Of a stretch of DNA of 64,000 nucleotides, positions 50,343 to 59,057 are shown piece by piece. Under the pieces are notes generated by a model. That model was not told the origin of the DNA and did no database searches. It worked only from the letters and a program-made list of their open reading frames with translations. Made by a program: the position numbers and the translations under genes. Numbering within the stretch: the stretch's first letter is position 1; each line of letters starts with the position of its first letter. Location of the stretch: positions 182,690-246,689 of IMG/VR virus record IMGVR_UViG_3300042923_000601; one strand, given 5' to 3'. Origin of the DNA: a virus.

Positions 50343-51926
50343 ATGCAAATCCACCGTGCGAGGATTGACCATATTATTAAACTCAACGGTCTAAAAGAAG
50401 TTAAAGATTTGAATATGCTGGATAAAGGGATGCCTACGCCTGAGGGCCTATTCAGTTATGACATCTTTGGCTGGTCTCAGCATGACCGGCGGTCAATCCC
50501 AGCGTATATCGATCTCAAGGGTAAATTCCTTCACCCACTGGTTTATTCTAACCTGAAAGCTATTAACCGTAAGTTTGAATTTCTTGTGTCGGGTACAAAG
50601 TACTTCAGAGTGAACGAGGCTGGAGCACTTGTGGAAGACCCTAGCGGGGAAACCGGTCTTGACTTCCTTTACCGGGTATGGGATCAGATCAAATACAAAG
50701 ACACGCAGTCTATCTTTGGGTCTGAAAGAGTTAAGAATATCACCAACCAAGAGTATCCGGTATGGATTGATAAATGGCTCTTGCTCCCGGCGTTCTACCG
50801 TGACCTTAACTTCAACCAAGAAGGTCGCCCGTCCTATGATGAGATCAACGAGAAGTATATCAACATCATTCGTAAGGTAAACAGCATTAGCCAGCAGGAG
50901 CAGTATGGCTTCGTATCTAATTTAGCAAAGGCACAGGTTCAGCTGATCATCAATCAAATCCATGACGAGATTGTTGATGCTCATGTTAGAGCCAAACACG
51001 GTACTCTTAAGCGGTCGGTTATGAGTAAGAGTGTAACGGATGGCGCGCGTTTGGTTATCTCGGCCCCTAATATCAAGGGTGAACGATTCAACGATGTGCA
51101 GGTTCGCTATAATCAGATGGGCGTCCCACTGGCGGCAGTCTGCTCAATCTTCCACCCATTTGTAGTGTATGGGGTTCGGGAGTTCTTCCAGCAAGAATTT
51201 GTGACATCGGGTAAGTATGGTTACTGGGATGTAGAGTCGAAAAGTGTTAAATACACTCGATTAATCAACCCAGAGGCTCACTATTCGGATGAGTACATCA
51301 TCAAAATGATCAAGAAGTTCATCTACGGAACATCTACCCGTTACGAGACGATTGACGTGCCTCCGAATGAAGATGGGCTTAAATTAAAGGTGCACATGGA
51401 AGGTCGATTTGGAGACAGTTCTAGTGTGACCCGGTTCATGACCTGGACAGACGTTCTCTATCAGGTGTGCGAAGACATCCTATCGGAAAGACACATCTAT
51501 GCCACACGTTACCCGATCGAAGATCATTTCGGTATCGTGCCATCTAAAATGGCGATCTTAACAACCAAGGATACAACGCCTGCAATCATCGGGGATAAGA
51601 CGTACAAGTTCTACCCTGTCGTTAACCCAGACCAGCCAAGTGACAGAGACTTCATCGATACACTCAACTTGCCTTTGGCGTACTTGACTGGATACGGAGC
51701 TGACTTTGACGGGGATATGATGTCTATCATTGGGGTCTATACAGATGAGGCTAACGCAGACGCTCAGCGACATACGATGGATAAGAAGAATATCCTAACG
51801 AACACGTCCGAGAATATCCGGGTGGCACAGAGAGACTTTGTTCAGACGTATTATGCGCTGACGAAACGGCCTAATATGGACGATGCACCTAAATTCAACA
51901 ACCTGTCTAGAGTTGCTAACTTTTAA
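50343..51926 (+). CDS. Multisubunit RNA polymerase beta-prime subunit, N-terminal part
   Basis: 527 residues from ATG 50343 with AAGGAGTGTG upstream (the in-frame ATG at 50277 lies in the terminator). GYGADFDGDMMSIIGVYTDE (residues 450-469) is the metal-binding NADFDGD catalytic loop of beta-prime, with Gly for Asn. The following ANADAQRHTMDKKNIL and VAQRDFVQTYYALT parallel bacterial E-AR-LM...NIL and QD-VLG-YYLT. An FSYDIFGW near residue 37 parallels the GLFC-RIFGP region. The protein stops about 70 residues past the catalytic loop, so the rest of beta-prime must be a separate gene, as in phiKZ/AR9-type phages, where the large subunits are split. No other RNAP subunit was recognised in this window. 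Confidence 0.85.
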   Translation: MQIHRARIDHIIKLNGLKEVKDLNMLDKGMPTPEGLFSYDIFGWSQHDRRSIPAYIDLKGKFLHPLVYSNLKAINRKFEFLVSGTKYFRVNEAGALVEDPSGETGLDFLYRVWDQIKYKDTQSIFGSERVKNITNQEYPVWIDKWLLLPAFYRDLNFNQEGRPSYDEINEKYINIIRKVNSISQQEQYGFVSNLAKAQVQLIINQIHDEIVDAHVRAKHGTLKRSVMSKSVTDGARLVISAPNIKGERFNDVQVRYNQMGVPLAAVCSIFHPFVVYGVREFFQQEFVTSGKYGYWDVESKSVKYTRLINPEAHYSDEYIIKMIKKFIYGTSTRYETIDVPPNEDGLKLKVHMEGRFGDSSSVTRFMTWTDVLYQVCEDILSERHIYATRYPIEDHFGIVPSKMAILTTKDTTPAIIGDKTYKFYPVVNPDQPSDRDFIDTLNLPLAYLTGYGADFDGDMMSIIGVYTDEANADAQRHTMDKKNILTNTSENIRVAQRDFVQTYYALTKRPNMDDAPKFNNLSRVANF

Positions 51927-51935
51927 CGTAAAAAC

Positions 51936-51968
51936 GCAGATGAGGATATTCCCTCATCTGCATTCTTT
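51936..51968. terminator. Bidirectional terminator
   Basis: GCAGATGAGG/CCTCATCTGC around ATATTC; T-rich on the + side (ATTCTTTATT) and GTTTTTACG on the - side. It separates the RNAP gene from the minus gene ending at 51970. Confidence 0.85.
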
Positions 51969-51969
51969 A

Positions 51970-52593
51970 TTAACGTCTTCTGCGAGTAGTTGTCGAAGTG
52001 GCAGTTGTAGTGTCTTCAGCTACAACGTCTTCGGCTACAGTTTCGGTCGATTCTTCAGTTGCAGCTGCCTCAGCAGATGCCTCAGAAGATTCTTCAGTTG
52101 TAGTCGTGTCAGTAGTTGCTTCATCAGCAGGTTGTGTTTCAGCCTCTACGGCTTCAGCTGTAGCAACATCTTCAACCTTCTCTGCAACAGATTCTTCTGC
52201 AGCAGCGACCGGTTCGATTGGAGTAACAGTTTCAGCCACAGGTTCGGCCACTGGTTCAGTTTTAACCAGCGCTTCAGCTGGTACTGGTGCCGGTGTAGTC
52301 GGAACGGAATAAACCCGTTTAGCCCATGGGAACTCTTTGCCAGGGTTTTGTTCTTCCCAGATTTGCTGGAAGGACTGGCGATAGTTCGATGGTGTCAACA
52401 GAACCTTCATTGAATGATCCTGCTCGAACACCTCATACATTCTTGTCACGCCAGTTTCAGTCAGCAGGCGGCCAATCACCGCGATTCCGAATTTAGATGG
52501 GCGTCTGATTGGGCTTTTCAAACCAAACCCGATTGGGTTGAGGTCACGGCCAATATCATCAACCGTAATCCATTTGTGTGTAATAGATTCCAT
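51970..52593 (-). CDS. Protein with low-complexity acidic Ala/Glu/Thr tail ending in Arg-Arg-Arg-Arg
   Basis: 207 residues, AGGAGG upstream. Residues 1-95 form a small ordered domain (GVTRMYEVFEQDHSMKVLLT). The remaining ~110 residues are a disordered Ala/Glu/Thr/Val-rich tail (ESVAEKVEDVATAEAVEAET) that ends TTTRRRR. The DNA of the tail is a run of imperfect short repeats. Such tails often mark abundant nucleic-acid or virion-associated proteins. Specific role unknown. Confidence 0.75.
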   Translation of the reverse strand: MESITHKWITVDDIGRDLNPIGFGLKSPIRRPSKFGIAVIGRLLTETGVTRMYEVFEQDHSMKVLLTPSNYRQSFQQIWEEQNPGKEFPWAKRVYSVPTTPAPVPAEALVKTEPVAEPVAETVTPIEPVAAAEESVAEKVEDVATAEAVEAETQPADEATTDTTTTEESSEASAEAAATEESTETVAEDVVAEDTTTATSTTTRRRR

Positions 52594-52635
52594 AAGTGTA
52601 AAGCCTCCTATTCCTTTAATGTGGTATTGGTGATA

Positions 52636-52902
52636 CTAGACATTAGCAATGGTGTCTTCAATTTGTTCGCGTGTCATGCTGCTAATGTCTGCATCACCGT
52701 TAATGATTGCGTCCAGAGCCTGATCCAGCTCAGACAATTCATCGTCAGAAACGGTGTCGCCGTCAACCATGGAATCCAGATCATCCATATCAACGTCGTC
52801 ATCACCCAGATCGAGTGCGTCACCAGCGGCTTCAACCATCAAGCCCAGTTGGTCTTTTTCGACTTGGCTTTCATAGAGTGCTTTAGCCAGTTCTCCAAAC
52901 AT
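52636..52902 (-). CDS. Small very acidic protein, scaffold-like
   Basis: 88 residues, AAAGGAGGG upstream. It starts MFGELAKALYESQVEKDQLG and continues as an Asp-rich helical stretch (DLGDDDVDMDDLDSMVDG). Small acidic helical proteins with an MF start may be head scaffold-core components (compare T4 gp67/68), or inhibitors acting by DNA mimicry. Both are conjecture from composition. Confidence 0.7.
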   Translation of the reverse strand: MFGELAKALYESQVEKDQLGLMVEAAGDALDLGDDDVDMDDLDSMVDGDTVSDDELSELDQALDAIINGDADISSMTREQIEDTIANV

Positions 52903-52932
52903 GTAAATCCCTCCTTTAATCCGGCGTATTAC

Positions 52933-54162
52933 TTATTTGTTCCCTCTAGTCTGAATCGAGCGAATAAGTATTTTGAGAGAAGCCAGCGCTATTGGGATAA
53001 AGTACATCCGGAAGACATCATCTACATCATAATCATCGATGATTTCCTCGTATTCAGCGACAGTGATGTCCTCTTTATTGATGAACTTAGCCACAACCTT
53101 CTCAAGAGGCGATGCTGTGGTGTAGTCTTTAGATGCAACGATCTCCGAAAACCGATCATTATAAATCTGCACCTGACGATACCCCGGCGTGAAATCCTCA
53201 CCTACAGGGACGACTTGAAAGTCGGTAGACTGTGCAAATTTATCGTCACCCAGTGCTGTGAATACAGTAATAGGTAGCGCACTAAACGTGGTGTACACCG
53301 AACCGGGGTCAAACTTGCCTTTCATGATCCGAAGCAGTGGGAATTTCTGCTGATATAGCTTATTATGACGAGCCTCCCACGGCAACACCATCTCAAAGGC
53401 AAAGATGGTTTCAAGAATCTCATCAAAATAGAGAATCCGATGATCCATCAGGAATCGAATCAGATATTTACACGATCCATGAGCATCAACGCCATTATCC
53501 AGCCATTCTGGTGTGCGGAGATAACTGTAACGAGGGTCAAAGAAATCATCCACATAACGGCTGTGTATCAACCGGTAGCTTTCCAGATAATCTTGCAGAA
53601 CCAAATAGTCCTCAACTTTAATGATGACCTGTTCGGTAGTGCCAATGTTACGGAAGATACACTTATATTCCTGAATGACCTGCTTATCAATCTTCAACAA
53701 GCGAGAGGATTTGACAACCTCATACGTTGCCACGTAGTGATCTTCACCGCGAATTGGGCGAAGTTTAACATCTGTGATGGCAAAGATGATTTCCGGATTG
53801 AATGATGGGAATACCATATGCATCCCCGGGACGGGTTGAATGGTTGACTGTAAGAATAAGCAATCATCCTCAAATTCAGTGTACGTGCCCAAGGTTTCAT
53901 CGTACACAATATTCGCCACAATCGGATTAACCGAATAGACGGGCAATCCTTCGATGCGGTTGAACCGGACCGGAGAATCGTCACCTACATATTGCATGAT
54001 GTCACGAGTGCCGATTTCGGCTGTTGAGTTTGCTGGGTCTGGATCATAGCATACCGCAAATACAGGGGATGAGTCCAAGTGCAAGGTATGCTTAGACAGC
54101 AACCGTTCACGGTGTTTCTGACTCTGTGTTTCAATTAACTTCTCAACGTTTAATACTCTCAT
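52933..54162 (-). CDS. Probable virion structural protein
   Basis: 409 residues from ATG 54162 with AAAGGAGTGAGA upstream; the earlier in-frame start at 54198 lies before that site. Beta-rich first half (PVRFNRIEGLPVYSVNPIVA; STIQPVPGMHMVFPSFNPEI) with the look of neck, connector or baseplate proteins, then a helical second half. No enzymatic motif. It lies downstream of the gene at 54249 and upstream of two acidic genes. Confidence 0.6.
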   Translation of the reverse strand: MRVLNVEKLIETQSQKHRERLLSKHTLHLDSSPVFAVCYDPDPANSTAEIGTRDIMQYVGDDSPVRFNRIEGLPVYSVNPIVANIVYDETLGTYTEFEDDCLFLQSTIQPVPGMHMVFPSFNPEIIFAITDVKLRPIRGEDHYVATYEVVKSSRLLKIDKQVIQEYKCIFRNIGTTEQVIIKVEDYLVLQDYLESYRLIHSRYVDDFFDPRYSYLRTPEWLDNGVDAHGSCKYLIRFLMDHRILYFDEILETIFAFEMVLPWEARHNKLYQQKFPLLRIMKGKFDPGSVYTTFSALPITVFTALGDDKFAQSTDFQVVPVGEDFTPGYRQVQIYNDRFSEIVASKDYTTASPLEKVVAKFINKEDITVAEYEEIIDDYDVDDVFRMYFIPIALASLKILIRSIQTRGNK

Positions 54163-54214
54163 TAATCTCACTCCTTTCCATTTATTGTGTGTTTCCACGA
54201 CAAAAAAGAAAAAA

Positions 54215-54237
54215 GAAGTCGACGGGCTGTCGACTCC
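54215..54237 (-). terminator. Rho-independent terminator (minus)
   Basis: GAGTCGAC/GTCGACTTC with loop AGCCC, then TTTTTTC TTTTTTG on the minus strand. Ends the primase-containing operon. Confidence 0.85.
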
Positions 54238-54248
54238 TCATTAAACGA

Positions 54249-54668
54249 TCAGCATTCACTGATCTTGAATATTGGTGCACCTTGCGTTAGGATTGCTATG
54301 TTTTCATTAAGGATAGTAGAAAATGCCGCGTTGCGTTCTGTAGCTGATATTCCACGTACACCAGAGGGTTTGATGATCTTACAAACCATTCTAGGTAGCA
54401 CATGATTCGGTTGGTATTTATCAACCGCAAAGACTTCGGTGATTTCAAATGTTAACTCTGCCCGGTGGGATTTCGACGGACGACGTTTCACATAATCAAT
54501 CCGTACAATGTCACCTGGGCGAAGGTGTCTGAACCGGTAGTATGATAGAGTGCCGGTCATGGCCGCATATTGAATCTCCAGCAGTTCCTCTTTGCAATCC
54601 TCAACTCCGGCACCCCAGCAGCTATGCCTCACACCGTTTATGGTAAACCTTAAATACGCATTTGCCAT
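54249..54668 (-). CDS. Hypothetical protein
   Basis: 139 residues from ATG 54668 with AGGAGG upstream (ATG 54677 abuts that site). Beta-rich with a basic loop (RIDYVKRRPSKSHRAEL), which could fit a small nucleic-acid-binding fold. Directly downstream of the primase gene in the same operon. Function unknown. Confidence 0.7.
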   Translation of the reverse strand: MANAYLRFTINGVRHSCWGAGVEDCKEELLEIQYAAMTGTLSYYRFRHLRPGDIVRIDYVKRRPSKSHRAELTFEITEVFAVDKYQPNHVLPRMVCKIIKPSGVRGISATERNAAFSTILNENIAILTQGAPIFKISEC

Positions 54669-54682
54669 GAATACCATTCCTC

Positions 54683-55717
54683 CTACTTGATTCGAGTGGT
54701 TTCAATTTCAATCATTTCCCTTGGCACACCGAAATCATCCGATTTCGTATTATAGTGAACGTAGAGCCGCATTGAATTCGTGTATTGCGACACCCGCCTT
54801 GCCAACTCCTCAAAGTACTCAATGTTGATATTATCATCTGAGTAAATATGGACAATTATATCTGTCAAACCATGCTGTCTAATTAGATGAGTCAGTGCTC
54901 GTTCATAAGTTGATCCTGATACTGCCGCATATATGCGGTTATCATATTCCTTTCCAATGTCAAGATTGAGGAACACAGAGAGAATATCTATCGAGCCCTC
55001 ACTCATATTAATGACGGTTGGGTCAGGAGAAAGAACGTCAATCTTGGTAGGAATGACGTAAAACTTATGTTTTTCCGAATTATCACCCTCCCAGACATCC
55101 ACAACTGTATATCTGTCGGATTTAGATTTAGCAACGGTGTTGCGCACCGTTAAATACTCATTGTACGCGCTGATAAATGCAATCCCTGTCTGAGATAGCT
55201 TCTTATAATACCAAGCTCTCTTCTCTGGGAATACCAGATCGTTATACTTATACAGATTCTCAAAATCCAAGTGAATCTTGAGTTTAAGTAAATCAGCCGG
55301 GGACAGTGATGTCCCCAACCGTTTATTTAGATATTCTAGCTTAGCAAGTGTAAGCTTATTGACGGGGCTAGGGAAATTCTCTAGCTCCCGTTTGTGCTTT
55401 CCTCTAAACCGTTTCTCTTTCTTTGACAGGCGGTTTACTTTATTCAGGTACACATTCGCCTGATGGTTATCTGACCCAAGCATCCGAAGGAACTCCGGAT
55501 TGATTCTACCAGATGCCCGACATTCTGACCGGAAGCAAATGTACAGCCAGTTTGGATTGTCTTCAGTTGGCAAACTAACGTTGAAGCTAGTGACATTCCG
55601 GTCAGATTTACTGTCTAAACAATAAGGACATCGGAATTGTATTTTTGTCTTTTCCAAATTATAATGAGCGCGATCTTGCTGTAAGAGTATATCCAGAATT
55701 ATGTCTTTCCCATCCAT
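54683..55717 (-). CDS. DnaG-type DNA primase (zinc-binding + TOPRIM)
   Basis: 344 residues, AAGAGGTGATTACATA upstream. N-terminal zinc-binding domain: FRCPYCLDSKSDRN then LYICFRSECRASG. TOPRIM domain near residues 235-305: VINMSEGSIDILSVF (Glu of the metal site) and IIVHIYSDDNINIEYF (DxD-like pair). This fits a small phage primase that lays RNA primers for lagging-strand synthesis. The usual C-terminal helicase-binding domain is absent, so a separate helicase is expected elsewhere. Confidence 0.75.
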   Translation of the reverse strand: MDGKDIILDILLQQDRAHYNLEKTKIQFRCPYCLDSKSDRNVTSFNVSLPTEDNPNWLYICFRSECRASGRINPEFLRMLGSDNHQANVYLNKVNRLSKKEKRFRGKHKRELENFPSPVNKLTLAKLEYLNKRLGTSLSPADLLKLKIHLDFENLYKYNDLVFPEKRAWYYKKLSQTGIAFISAYNEYLTVRNTVAKSKSDRYTVVDVWEGDNSEKHKFYVIPTKIDVLSPDPTVINMSEGSIDILSVFLNLDIGKEYDNRIYAAVSGSTYERALTHLIRQHGLTDIIVHIYSDDNINIEYFEELARRVSQYTNSMRLYVHYNTKSDDFGVPREMIEIETTRIK

Positions 55718-55734
55718 TATGTAATCACCTCTTG

Positions 55735-56292
55735 TTAGTTGACGATAGGTCTAAATACCGGAGATAGATAAATACCATGAATTGCGAAATCCTTAATCAT
55801 TAATGGTGCATCGTATACGTATGGTCCCTCAGCTACATTTCCTGTCGCCTTGAAGAAAGCTTTCAGTTCTTGAAACTCCGGTACCGGAGCATGAATCTCC
55901 GCAATGATGCCATAGACACCAGCCGGTGACATCCCGAACGCCAGCGTTCGGCCAATAAGGTTTTCGTATCGTATCATCAGTAATTCAGTAAGGTCATTAT
56001 GAATCGATGTCCCAAATTCGATATCCCCCATTCCCATTTTCACCCGCTCTTGATTCTCGTATTTATCGATCTCGGATACAAAGAGATCACGAGGATAGAT
56101 ACGGTTGGTGAGAGTTGGCATATCGGGCTGTACGATCAATTCATACCACTTTACCTGATCAGGCGATACACATTTTGATAGCCTAGCTAACCTCCGTTCC
56201 CGGCGTTCAGTGGTATCGTCTGTCATAACTGCATCAATCACCTCTTTCGAAAATCCCCTTACTTCCAGTACTTCGCTAAGTGCCAAATCCAT
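55735..56292 (-). CDS. Hypothetical protein
   Basis: 185 residues from ATG 56292 (AAGGAGG eight bases upstream). N-terminus helical and basic (ERRERRLARLSKCVSPDQVK); the remainder is beta-rich (GIIAEIHAPVPEFQ). It opens the primase operon behind the AT-rich promoter motif at 56326. No known family. Confidence 0.7.
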   Translation of the reverse strand: MDLALSEVLEVRGFSKEVIDAVMTDDTTERRERRLARLSKCVSPDQVKWYELIVQPDMPTLTNRIYPRDLFVSEIDKYENQERVKMGMGDIEFGTSIHNDLTELLMIRYENLIGRTLAFGMSPAGVYGIIAEIHAPVPEFQELKAFFKATGNVAEGPYVYDAPLMIKDFAIHGIYLSPVFRPIVN

Positions 56293-56325
56293 CAATAAAG
56301 CCTCCTTATATTATAACTTCACCTC

Positions 56326-56341
56326 TATAATATATACTTAT
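56326..56341 (-). promoter_or_regulatory. Candidate promoter element, 16-bp version (minus)
   Basis: On the minus strand ATAAGTATATATTATA, followed by GAGGTGAA, lies about 35 bases upstream of the operon's first ATG. An identical 16-mer occurs at 63496-63511, again upstream of a minus-strand operon. The start of transcription within or just after it is not known. Confidence 0.55.
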
Positions 56342-56370
56342 AACGGCATGTTTCACCGGCACGCAAAAAA

Positions 56371-56388
56371 AATAAGCCCCGAAGGGCT
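56371..56388 (-). terminator. Rho-independent terminator (minus)
   Basis: AGCCC-TTCG-GGGCT followed by TTATTTTTTTTGCG on the minus strand. A short stem with a tetraloop. Ends the operon of small genes upstream. Confidence 0.75.
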
Positions 56389-56391
56389 AGG

Positions 56392-56679
56392 TTACCGTAC
56401 CGTATTGTATCTTGGCACAGTATTATTGATCATTGAATCGTACATCCGGTATAGCCGTTGATACGCAGTCAGTGACTCATGGTGAGATGGGTCAATCCTA
56501 CGTTTCATACTCACGTACCATTCCTTTGCTGCATACTTGTCATGGTAGAAATATTCCTGTATACCCAGCTTAGTATGTTGAGCCTCGCCGGATAGTTGGA
56601 AGATATAGAACAGGATTTCATCCGTCTTTGATTTAAAGTACGAGACGTCCTCATGTGCTACGGGATATCTATCAACCAT
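56392..56679 (-). CDS. Small hypothetical protein
   Basis: 95 residues, AGAAAGGATAAG upstream. Helical, Tyr-rich (AAKEWYVSMKRRIDPSHHES; YQRLYRMYDSM). No motif. It is the last gene of the small-gene operon before the terminator. Confidence 0.65.
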   Translation of the reverse strand: MVDRYPVAHEDVSYFKSKTDEILFYIFQLSGEAQHTKLGIQEYFYHDKYAAKEWYVSMKRRIDPSHHESLTAYQRLYRMYDSMINNTVPRYNTVR

Positions 56680-56711
56680 ATCATCTTATCCTTTCTACCT
56701 TATTAATTGGA

Positions 56712-56990
56712 TTACATCCCGATGATCTTTTCTCGCTGTACTACCCAGCACCCACATCTGCAGTCGAGTTTATGTGCCATTGGGTCCTGTTTAAAGGGAT
56801 CGCCTGCGGGTAGTATTGCTGTAGGTGAAACATATGGCCGGTTAGCGTATTGCAATCGACCCTCCCGATACTCAATCTCGTTGAGTAACCTCCGGAGTTT
56901 CATCTTTAACACGAACCTTCTCAACCAACCAGAGTGATCCATCATACTTCTGTGTCGTAATGCTTCGTATTTGAGTTTAGCGAGTTGCAT
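56712..56990 (-). CDS. Small basic protein with Cys-rich C-terminus
   Basis: 92 residues from ATG 56990; the upstream stop ends one base away, so coupling is likely. Basic helical first half (LRRFVLKMKLRRLLNEIEYR) and a C-terminal HKLDCRCGCWVVQ that may bind metal. Function unknown. Confidence 0.65.
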   Translation of the reverse strand: MQLAKLKYEALRHRSMMDHSGWLRRFVLKMKLRRLLNEIEYREGRLQYANRPYVSPTAILPAGDPFKQDPMAHKLDCRCGCWVVQREKIIGM

Positions 56991-56991
56991 T

Positions 56992-57618
56992 TCATTTATA
57001 TCCTTTCGTGGGTAAGTTATCAAGCATACGTTTTTCTTTTTGATTCAGTTCACTCTGAACACTCAGGGCCTGCCTACGCTGAGCCACCATAAGCTCGATT
57101 TCGTTTTGCTCATGGGCGCGTTCAAATTCCATGACTTTTTCTTGGTATTCAGTCTCCACATCCATCAGTAGTTGGAACCATCTGATGTCGTTGACCAACC
57201 AGAATGGATGCTGTAAGTACCCCAGTCCATTATTAGGTCTAAGTTCTGGAGGTATAAGAGTCATCCGCCGCGTTACAAGCACGATCATGTCGCGGTTAAC
57301 TTTATCGAAGTATATCACAGAAATATGATTATTCGGACACCCATGGTCAAAAGTAACAATCGTTATATAGTCAAGACTGTACGTTGGTCGGTCGAATGAC
57401 ATAATGTGCTCAGCAAAATGTCCGTTATCTCTATGCATATACGAGATAGATGGGTCTTTTATATTTTGTATACCACGGATTCGATCATATACATAGTCGT
57501 CTGTAATAAGCGTTTTGACAGCATGGCGAAGGTTTGCTTCTGCGGCGAGCCTTAAACGTTCTTCCTTATCAGCCCTGCGCCGATTAAACCCAAGTTTTTC
57601 CTTCAGTGACTCCAGCAT
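56992..57618 (-). CDS. Hypothetical protein
   Basis: 208 residues from ATG 57618 (AGGAGG nine bases upstream; overlaps the previous stop as TGATG). N-terminal basic helix, a central beta segment (YITIVTFDHGCPNNHISVIY), then a long C-terminal coiled coil (YQEKVMEFERAHEQNEIELM). No known family. Confidence 0.7.
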   Translation of the reverse strand: MLESLKEKLGFNRRRADKEERLRLAAEANLRHAVKTLITDDYVYDRIRGIQNIKDPSISYMHRDNGHFAEHIMSFDRPTYSLDYITIVTFDHGCPNNHISVIYFDKVNRDMIVLVTRRMTLIPPELRPNNGLGYLQHPFWLVNDIRWFQLLMDVETEYQEKVMEFERAHEQNEIELMVAQRRQALSVQSELNQKEKRMLDNLPTKGYK

Positions 57619-58073
57619 CAACAACTACCTCCTGTGTATACGTGGTCGATATAATTCATCCAGCTTTTATACCAGTCACGAACAGGACCTTCTTTAAACT
57701 CCCAGAACTTAAGCCATGGTACCATGTTCCCACCAATTACATGATATACATTATAATCTGATGTGGTCAATTCTACTATCGACCCCTCTTTAGACAACCA
57801 GACTTCGATAACTACGCCACCATGATGGAAACGGTTAGCTGCTCGGCGCAGAATACGTCTATCCCTACGACTCATAGACTTGCGTTTAGTGACACGAGTC
57901 CTATCATCCGGCACATTCGATACGGCTGTCAGAGGATTATCATGGGTCTCCACTATCTTCTGGAGGCTTGCTGATGGTTCCCCCATTGCCTCAGCAGTAT
58001 CTGTTATAAATTTTGGTAGTTTGGTAAAGATCAGTCTATAACCTGTGATTGCTGGATTGAATTGTTCAGTCAT
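57618..58073 (-). CDS. Hypothetical basic protein
   Basis: 151 residues if it starts at ATG 58073; an ATG at 58094 and a TTG at 58100 are alternatives because no ribosome binding site is convincingly placed. Central Arg-rich stretch (VTKRKSMSRRDRRILRRAAN) suggests nucleic-acid contact. Trp-rich C-terminus (NMVPWLKFWEFKEGPVRDWY). Function unknown. Confidence 0.65.
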   Translation of the reverse strand: MTEQFNPAITGYRLIFTKLPKFITDTAEAMGEPSASLQKIVETHDNPLTAVSNVPDDRTRVTKRKSMSRRDRRILRRAANRFHHGGVVIEVWLSKEGSIVELTTSDYNVYHVIGGNMVPWLKFWEFKEGPVRDWYKSWMNYIDHVYTGGSC

Positions 58074-58100
58074 TGTCAGCCCTCGTCCTCTCATAATCAA

Positions 58101-58205
58101 TCATCTTAAACCTCCAAGTGTTCTTCGTTTTTCTTTTGCCTTTCGTATCTTTAGTCTCAGCAGTTTCAACCTTAATAACTGTCTAGACTTACTTTTCTTT
58201 TTCAT
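58101..58205 (-). CDS. Possible small basic peptide
   Basis: 34 codons from ATG 58205, nearly half Lys/Arg (MKKKSKSRQLLRLKLLRLKI). No clear ribosome binding site (GGGG 9 bases upstream). It lies between a terminator and the next gene. The frame extends upstream into the end of the 58267 gene, so it may be a chance ORF. Confidence 0.3.
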   Translation of the reverse strand: MKKKSKSRQLLRLKLLRLKIRKAKEKRRTLGGLR

Positions 58206-58235
58206 GAAATCAACCCCATTGTATTGACGTAAAGA

Positions 58236-58259
58236 GGAGAGCTGGTTCCCCAGCTCTCC
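58236..58259 (-). terminator. Hairpin after the Lys-rich protein gene (minus)
   Basis: GGAGAGCTGG/CCAGCTCTCC with loop GGAA, then TCTTTACG on the minus strand. Confidence 0.7.
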
Positions 58260-58266
58260 AGTTAGC

Positions 58267-59055
58267 TTACTTTTTCTTTTTCTTGCCGTGCTTCTTATCT
58301 TTCTTGGCTTTCTTTTCAGCCTTAGCATCCTTACGGTCCTGATTAGCTTCCTCTTTCGGTGTCATGATACCCGACAGAGAAAGGTTCAGCATGTACTTCT
58401 CAACGAAGTCATGGTACTTCATTTCTTCTACCCGACCACTGCGATACATGATTTTGCAGACCTTTGTGCAGCCTGTCAAGTCATAGAACCGCGCGGACAG
58501 GTACACCGAGTTAGCACGATCAAACGCTTCTTCGATTACAAACATCTTCAGCAGCTGGTTGATGGAATAGATGGAGTCAATAATGGCATTAGGTGTGAAC
58601 CATTCGCCTGCTTTGCTGAAGCGTTCGTCTTCGTCAAGTCCGAAGAACTCGTATTCACGTTCGAAACTGATGAACTTGATTTTGGTCAACTTCTTAAATG
58701 TCTTGAGCGGTACCATCTGGAAGAGGTTCTTTCCGAGATCGACCATAACGACAGCTTTAGGATACCGGCTATTGAGTTTCTTCAGCTTCTTAGCCGGGAT
58801 TGACCCAACACAGCGGAAGATTTCAGTTGCCGTTTCATCATAGATAACGAAGGTCTTACCTTTAGGATGCTGGTAATCCTCCGGAAGATTACGAGGTTTG
58901 TTATCCTCGTATGCCTTAATAAGCTCCTCTTCAAGAGAGAGCTTACGTTTCTTTTCAATCTTAGTAACCGGCTTAGCACTTGGGTTGTATGACGTACCCG
59001 AAGCCCGCTCGATCATTTTACGTCCAGTTTTGTTAGCTACAAGTTTGATTGTCAT
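58267..59055 (-). CDS. Protein with IKLV start and Lys-rich tail, paralogue of the 61044 gene
   Basis: 262 residues, AAGGAGG upstream. The middle (PKAVVMVDLGKNLFQMVPLK, TFKKLTKIKFISF, then IYSINQLLKMF) lines up with the 61883-61044 protein (YDAVMVDAGMKSYRMLDYKT, YQKLRHIRFMTL, SMNQLFYIL), so the two are related. The last ~25 residues are almost all Lys/Asp/Ala ending GKKKKK, a likely nucleic-acid-binding tail. Function unknown. Confidence 0.7.
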   Translation of the reverse strand: MTIKLVANKTGRKMIERASGTSYNPSAKPVTKIEKKRKLSLEEELIKAYEDNKPRNLPEDYQHPKGKTFVIYDETATEIFRCVGSIPAKKLKKLNSRYPKAVVMVDLGKNLFQMVPLKTFKKLTKIKFISFEREYEFFGLDEDERFSKAGEWFTPNAIIDSIYSINQLLKMFVIEEAFDRANSVYLSARFYDLTGCTKVCKIMYRSGRVEEMKYHDFVEKYMLNLSLSGIMTPKEEANQDRKDAKAEKKAKKDKKHGKKKKK

Positions 59056-59057
59056 GT

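Noticed and set aside
52414-53277. 287-residue open frame on the plus strand
   Set aside because: Crosses three well-supported minus-strand genes and their start signals; no ribosome binding site.
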